Positions 56,748 to 61,986 of a DNA stretch of 61,986 nucleotides are shown piece after piece (within the stretch, counting starts at the first letter, position 1; every line of letters begins with the position of its first letter). The stretch is from positions 1 through 61,986 of the forward strand of contig NZ_JAUSUV010000015.1 in NCBI RefSeq assembly GCF_030814315.1. Direction: 5' to 3'. The position numbers were made by a program, and so were the translations under genes. This DNA is from Croceifilum oryzae. Its GTDB lineage: Bacteria; Bacillota; Bacilli; Thermoactinomycetales; Thermoactinomycetaceae. The notes below the pieces were generated by a model. It worked only from the letters and a program-made list of their open reading frames with translations, was not told the origin of the DNA and searched no databases.

Positions 56748-57718
56748 GCATTTTTTTCGTTTTCTGGACATAAGAAGTAGGTCTCCTAGTGTGGAGCTTC
56801 GCTGTGATAATCACGAAAACATATCAGAAGGTATATTTTAGTCATCTTGGTTTTAATCAGGTTAAGCAGTACTACTAAGCAAGTATGTAAACAATGAACG
56901 GAAGCACCGTAGATCTATCGTACATCTTAACCGAACTGATCTAGACGGTAATTGATATCCATCGTATACATATACATATGCTTACTAAAAGTAAGTTTTC
57001 ACATTCACTCCCTTAGAGATATGGAAGGCGCTCTCCAAACTCAAGGGGGGTAGTTTTGATGTCGAATATGTTTGGTAAGGACGTTAAACTGACTCCCCAA
57101 AGTTGAGTACATTGAATCGACCTACTATCGCAGGCAAGTCGATACATCCACAGTTGGATATGCCAGATAAGAAGAGATATGAACGGTAATGAACGGATTC
57201 TTTCATCTAGCATCCATATCGCTCTTTTTATCTGAACATTAAGTAGTGGACCTATGCTGTTTCATTCAACTAATAAGATTAAGTGTATAACCCAATATTA
57301 ACGATATTGTTCTTTGACATCGTAATCTTGTAGGTCTTGTTATTTATTATTTGTTAGTAAGTTAGTCCATGTCAGGTTTGCTTTACATGGTTTTTTAGAT
57401 TCGATATGAAGCCTTAAACAAGAGATGAAGTGATTACCGTCGCCTAAAAGACAGGCTCCGGTTATATTTGGTTGTCTAGTTCCATGTTGATGTGAAAAAT
57501 GATTAGCAATATATTCACTTAGTCATTGCAACACCGAATAGGTTTGCAGGCGATAGCCTAGTACTTAATGTTCTTATAGGTAGTGGACGTAACCTTAATA
57601 GTAATAGAAGATAAAGAGTCTTTTTCTCCACCAAAACCCCATAGGTCAATGATACCAAGGGATATAGGCATTTTGAATGGTGCAGTTATTTTCCGCAAGA
57701 TAGGGGGTTTTGGTGCAA
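56748..57718. other. Long non-coding stretch of the element
   Basis: No reading frame here looks like a protein. Seen in it: a promoter-like TTGACA (57314-57319) with TGTTAT 18 bases on; a short terminator at 57367-57396; and, at the right end, paired repeats described separately. Small decayed genes or a replication region are possible. Confidence 0.4.
57367..57396 (+). terminator. Orphan terminator in the element
   Basis: CCATGT pairs with ACATGG across a 12-nt loop and is followed by six T. No gene ends just upstream, so it may belong to a short RNA started at the TTGACA promoter-like site at 57314. Confidence 0.5.
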
Positions 57719-57729
57719 TTATTTTCCGC
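57629..57729. repeat. Direct and inverted repeats beside the replication-like gene
   Basis: GGTGCAGTTATTTTCCGC (57679-57696) recurs with one change at 57712-57729. CACCAAAACCCC (57629-57640) is complemented exactly at 57704-57715. The second direct copy overlaps the 3' end of the winged-helix gene. Such clustered repeats could be initiator-binding sites or a long-loop terminator. Confidence 0.55.
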
Positions 57730-58591
57730 TAGTTACATCAGATAGCTTAACGTCTAACTCTTGAGATTCCTTGAGTTGCTGATGATAGAATTGTTTTCGG
57801 ACAACATCCGTATATTCATCCTCGACATCCTTCCGAAACATGATGTCGGGATTGACGATAAAGGCATCCGTATTAGACGACTTCTGTATCATGACGAACC
57901 CTTTGCTCTGTAGATCTTTCATATGGGTACGAAGTGTCCTAACGTCTTCATGGATAGCCTGTGCTAGTTCTCTTTGGTTCATATGCTTAATTTCGTTAAG
58001 GTCAGCTTCATTCGGATTATGTGAGAGATAATACGTCTCATAGTGGAAATGAGGTAGTAGCTTATATAAGATTCCTGCTTGTTTAAGTGTTAGATTCCGC
58101 AACATTTTTCTTGCTGCAAGTTGATAGACCTTCGTAAACGGATCACTATGAAGTAATTTCCCTATAGAATGATAGTGCGGATTTAATGAGTAGATGTTTC
58201 GGTTTCGTTCCTTTCGCTTCAAGATAACGTTTAATCCCTCTAGTTTGTTCATGATCGTAATAGTAGATCGCTTTGACCTGCCAATCACCTCGGTAATGTC
58301 AGCAATTCGCATTACTTCCCCATCTTTAACTAACTGTCCTTTCCCATTGAATTTCGTATACGGTAGGAGATTCATGACAACTCCTAATTCATGTAACTTT
58401 AATTCCGTTGATAGCTCCTGTATGGACTGATGGAAGCAAGCAATCCAATTACGTGAACGTTGCCGATCCCTATATTCTTCTTTTTTAAGAATCGCCTTGT
58501 ATGCATCGGCTTGATTGATATTCTGTAGCCTATATTCTCGCTTGGATTTCACCTCGCCTGTCTCTAAATCAACATAACTATTCTTGTCCAT
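57719..58591 (-). CDS. Two-winged-helix DNA-binding protein, possible replication initiator
   Basis: 290 residues. Two similar halves each contain a MarR/RepA-like winged helix: MRIADITEVIGRSKRSTITIMNKLEGLNVI (about 92-121, quoted in part as GRSKRSTITIMNKLEG) and MNQRELAQAIHEDVRTLRTH (about 209-228). The N-terminus and C-terminus are charged. Comparable proteins occur on Firmicutes plasmids and phages as replication initiators or regulators; here that is inference, supported only by nearby repeats and divergence from a recombinase gene. Confidence 0.6.
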   Translation of the reverse strand: MDKNSYVDLETGEVKSKREYRLQNINQADAYKAILKKEEYRDRQRSRNWIACFHQSIQELSTELKLHELGVVMNLLPYTKFNGKGQLVKDGEVMRIADITEVIGRSKRSTITIMNKLEGLNVILKRKERNRNIYSLNPHYHSIGKLLHSDPFTKVYQLAARKMLRNLTLKQAGILYKLLPHFHYETYYLSHNPNEADLNEIKHMNQRELAQAIHEDVRTLRTHMKDLQSKGFVMIQKSSNTDAFIVNPDIMFRKDVEDEYTDVVRKQFYHQQLKESQELDVKLSDVTSGK

Positions 58592-58679
58592 TCGTAATCC
58601 CCCATTCTCGTAACTCTGTACTTATGTAAGCGTCGGGAGGATAGGAAAGGGGACATTTTTATTTGTATACTTTTGTTTG

Positions 58680-58764
58680 AAAGCATACATTTATTTTCTT
58701 AAATCTATTGGCCTAAGCTGAATAACCCGATAAACTAGCAATGTAGAAATAAAGCATACATTTA
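58680..58764. repeat. Two 14-bp direct repeats in the divergent promoter region
   Basis: AAAGCATACATTTA occurs at 58680-58693 and again, identical, at 58751-58764; GTATACTTT at 58665-58673 is a near inverted match. They lie between the winged-helix gene (minus) and the tyrosine recombinase gene (plus), and fit operator sites for one of these proteins. Confidence 0.6.
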
Positions 58765-58792
58765 AAAGGTTGATATTAAAGGGGTATAGCAG

Positions 58793-59356
58793 ATGGCGAA
58801 TTACTCACCGAATCAGATTCAAGATGTGCAACCAATACGAGCTTTACAGAAGATCGATGATATGAAATGGGCATTACGGAATTTTTGTAGTGAACGGGAT
58901 TATACACTATTCGTCATGGGGATCAATACGGGGTTACGGTGTGGCGACTTATTGCAAATCAAGGTGTCGGATGTGCGAAAGAAGAAACGTGTCCTAGTAC
59001 TTGAAGGGAAGACGAAGAAGACACGAACCATCCAGCTAGACAATATATATGACGAGATACAAGCCTATATAAAGGACGTAGATTCTAAATGGCTATTCCC
59101 TAGTCGTAAGGGGGACAAGCCTATTACGACGACACAGGCATACCGACAGCTACAGAAGGCGGCGGACATGGCAGAAGTGGAATCTATCGGCACTCATACG
59201 ATGAGGAAGACGTTCGGTTACTGGTACTACAAACAGACTAAGGATGTTACCAAGTTACAGATGATCTTGAATCATTCGCACCCTTCGATTACTTTGAGGT
59301 ATATTGGAATTACGAATGAAGAGATCGAAAATGATTTATTATCATTCAAGCTATAG
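58793..59356 (+). CDS. Small tyrosine recombinase (catalytic domain only)
   Basis: 187 residues. Catalytic residues of the integrase/XerCD family are present: Arg in GLRCGDLL, Lys in GKTKKTRT, HTMRKT (HxxR), His in LNHSHPS and the Tyr nucleophile in LRYIGI. The N-terminal core-binding domain is nearly absent, as in compact phage-type XerD-like proteins of Bacillus. It may resolve multimers of an excised circle. Confidence 0.88.
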   Translation: MANYSPNQIQDVQPIRALQKIDDMKWALRNFCSERDYTLFVMGINTGLRCGDLLQIKVSDVRKKKRVLVLEGKTKKTRTIQLDNIYDEIQAYIKDVDSKWLFPSRKGDKPITTTQAYRQLQKAADMAEVESIGTHTMRKTFGYWYYKQTKDVTKLQMILNHSHPSITLRYIGITNEEIENDLLSFKL

Positions 59357-59365
59357 ATGAACAAC

Positions 59366-59410
59366 AACGAAAGACGGACCCCTAATTAAAAGGAATCCGT
59401 CCTTTTTCGT
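59366..59410 (+). terminator. Terminator after the tyrosine recombinase
   Basis: The arms AACGAAAGACGGA and TCCGTCCTTTTTCGTT pair imperfectly, with a run of T in the right arm, just after the stop codon. Confidence 0.7.
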
Positions 59411-59656
59411 TACTCCCAAAGCTCCCCTCTAGTACGTCTGCGACTAGTGGTTATTGGTTACGTAATATGTTTTTGAACTCGGGGTGATCACTAATCTATT
59501 GAATGTAACAAGAAGAAGGAGATGAAATGAACTATTTGTCCCGTAGTATATGTATCGTAATTTATAATTTAAATAGGTTTTTTCTCTCGTAGGTATTGGT
59601 TACTGTTATGTGCGGAATGTTTTCGACTGGATCAACAGTGATGGCTCATAATGCAT

Positions 59657-59694
59657 AAAAGTAGCAACCGCAGAATTCGGCTGCGGCTACTTTT
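59657..59694. terminator. Orphan terminator before the ABC-3C operon
   Basis: AAAAGTAGCAACCGCAG pairs with CTGCGGCTACTTTT (two unpaired A), and T-rich ends lie on both strands. No gene lies between 59411 and this hairpin; the gap 59357-59815 otherwise holds only the promoter below. Confidence 0.7.
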
Positions 59695-59727
59695 AGTCAG
59701 TTTTTATAGATAGATCGAATATATAGA

Positions 59728-59756
59728 TTGTTTTTGAGATGGTTAATATGTACAAT
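59728..59756 (+). promoter_or_regulatory. Sigma-A promoter of the ABC-3C operon
   Basis: TTGTTT (59728-59733), a 17-base spacer and TACAAT (59751-59756). The start codon follows 60 bases later, with GGAGGTG 5 bases ahead of it. Confidence 0.65.
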
Positions 59757-59815
59757 AGTATAAATTGATATATTTATTAGCGAATTGATAGACTAGTTTC
59801 CTATGGAGGTGCTTT

Positions 59816-61012
59816 ATGTCACATATCCAAGAATCCTCCCAAAAGAATAGAAAACCAACTAATGCTCCCAAACATCTTTATGGGTATAATCTTCAAATTC
59901 AGAGATGTGTATGTAGATTATTGGAGAGTGATTTCGGAACAAAAGTGAGTTTAGAATTGTTAGACGATGTTGGAGTTAGATATGAGGATGGAACCATCAT
60001 ATATGAACAGGATAAAAGCTCATTAAGTGAGAATAATCCTGTGGCGGATCGCTCTAGAGATTTATGGAAGACTATCAGTAATTGGGTAAATGAGATTGTT
60101 AGTAGTAATATTGATTTGGATAGGACTCGATTCGAACTTTATACAAATTGCAAGAAAGGTGGAAATATAGTTGAGAAATTCTCTAATGCTACTAAGGTAT
60201 GTGAAGTAAGAGAGGCTATCAGGTATGCTAAAGTGGAGCTTTTTGATAGTGAAACAGTATCATTTGAGAAAGTCTCTTCCTCGATAAAAGAATATGTAGA
60301 AAATGTTTTCAAGGCAAATAATGATGTTGTTGAGAAATTAATTCAAAACTTTACCCTGATTCGAGGAGAGGGAGAGCCTTTAGAAGAAATTGAGAAGCAT
60401 ATAAGTCGAATGTTTGTAAATCCAAATATAGTTAGGCATGCAACTGATAATGCTATTGGGTGGGTGACCAATAGATTTATGGAACTAATCACTCAGAATG
60501 GACCAGCTGAAATTTCATATGACGAATTCCATAAAGATTTAACAGCATATATCGAAAAAATAAAACAAGTTCCTTTATCTCGAAACACAGACGAACCCGA
60601 AAAGTTGGCTATCGAGTATGATTTAATGAATGCTAAATATGTAAGACAACTGGAATTGATTGACACAGATCAGAAAAATAAAGAGGATTCCGTTTATGAT
60701 TACCTTAGGTCATCAACAGCCCGAACTATGTGGAGTGCTGAGGGATTAATCCACAGTTCAGGTATTGCTGATTTTGAAGAAGCATTGCTAAGGTATTGGG
60801 ATGGTCAGAAAAACGAAATAGAGTTTATGCCATATGAACAAAATGATATTAACAAAGGAAAACTACTGTGGGGTAGGTGTTGTAAGTCACACCGAGAAAA
60901 ACTCCAAGGATTGGACGTACCATCATATTTTGTTTCTGGAAGCTACCATACACTTTCAGATGAAGAAGAAATAGGCTGGCATCCTGATTACAAGGAATTG
61001 TTAAAAAAGTAA
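59816..61012 (+). CDS. ABC-three-component (ABC-3C) system, CTD-type component
   Basis: 398 residues. The N-terminal 80 residues contain a nuclease-like or dsDNA-related block (YGYNLQIQRCVCRLLE, then VRYEDGTIIYEQDKSS) seen at the head of ABC-3C effector proteins; the rest is helical and ends in the conserved-looking LLWGRCCKSHREKL and EIGWHPDY. This E-x-K-type pattern resembles a PD-(D/E)xK or related fold, but the fold is not certain. It is the first gene of a three-gene array with a middle component and a DUF3732 ATPase, the known ABC-3C order, predicted to be antiviral. Confidence 0.7.
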   Translation: MSHIQESSQKNRKPTNAPKHLYGYNLQIQRCVCRLLESDFGTKVSLELLDDVGVRYEDGTIIYEQDKSSLSENNPVADRSRDLWKTISNWVNEIVSSNIDLDRTRFELYTNCKKGGNIVEKFSNATKVCEVREAIRYAKVELFDSETVSFEKVSSSIKEYVENVFKANNDVVEKLIQNFTLIRGEGEPLEEIEKHISRMFVNPNIVRHATDNAIGWVTNRFMELITQNGPAEISYDEFHKDLTAYIEKIKQVPLSRNTDEPEKLAIEYDLMNAKYVRQLELIDTDQKNKEDSVYDYLRSSTARTMWSAEGLIHSSGIADFEEALLRYWDGQKNEIEFMPYEQNDINKGKLLWGRCCKSHREKLQGLDVPSYFVSGSYHTLSDEEEIGWHPDYKELLKK

Positions 61013-61038
61013 ATTGATGAATAGAGAGGGATTTTTAT

Positions 61039-61524
61039 ATGGGGATCTTACAAAGAGAAACAGATATCATCCAAAATCCTGCACTCGGTTCAATTCTAAT
61101 TCATAGATTCGTTTCTAGTTACAGAGAAAAATCAGAACAAGCTGTACCAATGCAATTGATTTTTTTGATTCTACCTATGTTGTACCACAAAGCAACTCTA
61201 GAGATGATAGATTCTACATATGAGTCATCTGGATTAAGATTGCTTGTTTCTAAATTTTCAAAAGAAAGGAACAAGGATTTGCTATTGTCGATTCATGATC
61301 AAACTCTACGAATGAGGGAATTGACAATGGATTCATTAAGAATCGCACTAGCATGTGATCTTGTTATGCTTAATCTCAATGATGGTAAGGTAAATATTGC
61401 AAGTCAATCACTACCAAAGAAATACGATTCTCAAGAAATGGTGAAAGCTGCTAAGAAGCTAGGATATTGGTGCGCAAGTCTTACTTTACACGAGATTTCA
61501 TCCATATTGAAGGTAGGTTTTTAA
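61039..61524 (+). CDS. ABC-3C system middle component
   Basis: A 161-residue all-helical protein beginning [19 protein letters not shown], the usual opening of three-component ABC system middle-component proteins. Nothing catalytic is visible. It lies 26 bases after the first component and 1 base before the ATPase gene, so the three are cotranscribed. Thought to bridge the ATPase and the effector. Confidence 0.75.
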   Translation: MGILQRETDIIQNPALGSILIHRFVSSYREKSEQAVPMQLIFLILPMLYHKATLEMIDSTYESSGLRLLVSKFSKERNKDLLLSIHDQTLRMRELTMDSLRIALACDLVMLNLNDGKVNIASQSLPKKYDSQEMVKAAKKLGYWCASLTLHEISSILKVGF

Positions 61525-61525
61525 G

Positions 61526-61951
61526 ATGTTTTTTCAAATAAAAGAAGTTGTATTATGGCCGAAGAAATCAAACTTAGCCCCTCGTCGATTAAGATTTGAA
61601 TTAGGTAAGGTGAACGTAATTAGTGGAGCGTCGCGTACTGGAAAGTCCGCAATTATTCCAATAATAGACTACTGTCTTGGTTCTGATAAATGCTCGATAC
61701 CTGTGAAGACAATTCGTGATACGTGTGCATGGTTTGGGGTAGTAGTTAAAACAAGACATGGAGAAATACTGCTTGCTAGAAGAGAGCCTGGGCAAGATCT
61801 AAAGTGCAATGATATGATCATAATAGAAGGTAAAGAAGTGGAGGTACCTATTCATATTCCCGGATCATATCGTATTGTGAAAAGAGAACATCGGCTTAAC
61901 CCCCGAAATATTGAGTGGATCTCTCTTATTCTCTGTAAATCGCAGATTTAG
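61526..61951 (+). CDS. DUF3732-type ABC ATPase of the ABC-3C system, N-terminal part only
   Basis: 141 residues as read, whereas the family is about 600. An SMC/RecN-like start ([23 protein letters not shown]) is followed by Walker [10 protein letters not shown] and [12 protein letters not shown]. The signature, Walker B and C-terminal lobe are missing. The last about 20 residues run through the 95-bp terminal repeat and may not belong to the gene, so the stop at 61949-61951 is probably a false end created by the contig edge. Confidence 0.75.
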   Translation: MFFQIKEVVLWPKKSNLAPRRLRFELGKVNVISGASRTGKSAIIPIIDYCLGSDKCSIPVKTIRDTCAWFGVVVKTRHGEILLARREPGQDLKCNDMIIIEGKEVEVPIHIPGSYRIVKREHRLNPRNIEWISLILCKSQI

Positions 61952-61986
61952 ATATTATTCATTTAGTGTGTTATACATTCACGATC
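61892..61986. repeat. 95-bp inverted terminal repeat, right copy
   Basis: Exact reverse complement of bases 1-95. See the left copy. Here it forms the end of the truncated ABC ATPase frame. Confidence 0.95.

Larger units (their letters stand above)
54585..61986. mobile_element. Integrated element inside cotJC, left part only
   Basis: Boundaries are the cotJC break on the left and the contig end on the right, so at least 7.4 kb. Contents are a large serine recombinase, a small hypothetical protein, a two-winged-helix replication-like protein, a small tyrosine recombinase and the first genes of an ABC-3C operon. No capsid or tail genes are visible. It could be a skin-like element, a prophage remnant or an integrated plasmid. 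Confidence 0.7.

Overview
The window reads as a contig from a Gram-positive, endospore-forming member of the Bacillales. It carries spoVM, spoIVB, spo0A, a gerA-type germination operon and the two classic Bacillus-type housekeeping clusters. Codon choice and base composition are moderately AT-rich. The family may be Thermoactinomycetaceae or a relative, but that is a guess from general appearance. No rRNA, tRNA or CRISPR array was seen.

Layout. (1) 1-9800 is a mixed accessory region: a broken subtilase-like gene at the contig edge, a NUDIX hydrolase, a tyrosyl-tRNA synthetase, a full-length prokaryotic Argonaute with a complete catalytic tetrad (2885-5152, minus), a cobalamin-binding-type protein, an AraC regulator divergent from a lipoprotein and a short-chain dehydrogenase, and a secreted thermitase-like protease. 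(2) 9998-13938 is a gerAA-gerAB-gerAC operon. (3) 14065-27992 is the order rlmN-stp-prkC-rsgA-rpe-thiN-spoVM-(rpmB)-asp23-fakA-degV-sdaAB-sdaAA-recG, known from Bacillus. (4) 28151-31369 holds a membrane protein, a prolyl-4-hydroxylase-like oxygenase and pepF. (5) 31629-47624 is accB-accC-asp23-nusB-folD-xseA-xseB-ispA-dxs-tlyA-(membrane protein)-nadK-argR-recN-spoIVB-spo0A. In B. subtilis clusters 3 and 5 are far apart; here about 3.6 kb separates them. (6) 48279-54001 is a TPP-riboswitch-controlled thiamine operon, thiC-tenI-thiO-thiS-thiG-thiF. (7) From about 54585 to the end is a mobile element. It begins inside the spore-coat gene cotJC, with a large serine recombinase right at the junction. 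It also carries a winged-helix replication-like protein, a small tyrosine recombinase and the start of an ABC-three-component (ABC-3C) predicted defence operon, cut by the contig end.

From a systems point of view there are three outstanding items: the active-looking lone Argonaute with its own sigma-A promoter, the skin-like interruption of cotJC by a recombinase-bearing element, and the ABC-3C operon inside that element. Smaller structural items are a pair of about 190-bp inverted-repeat-ended intergenic elements in opposite orientation (18020-18210 and 35567-35762), a third palindromic-ended element (35951-36149), three near-identical hairpins at gene ends near 5.3, 6.3 and 8.5 kb, and a perfect 95-bp inverted duplication of the two window ends.
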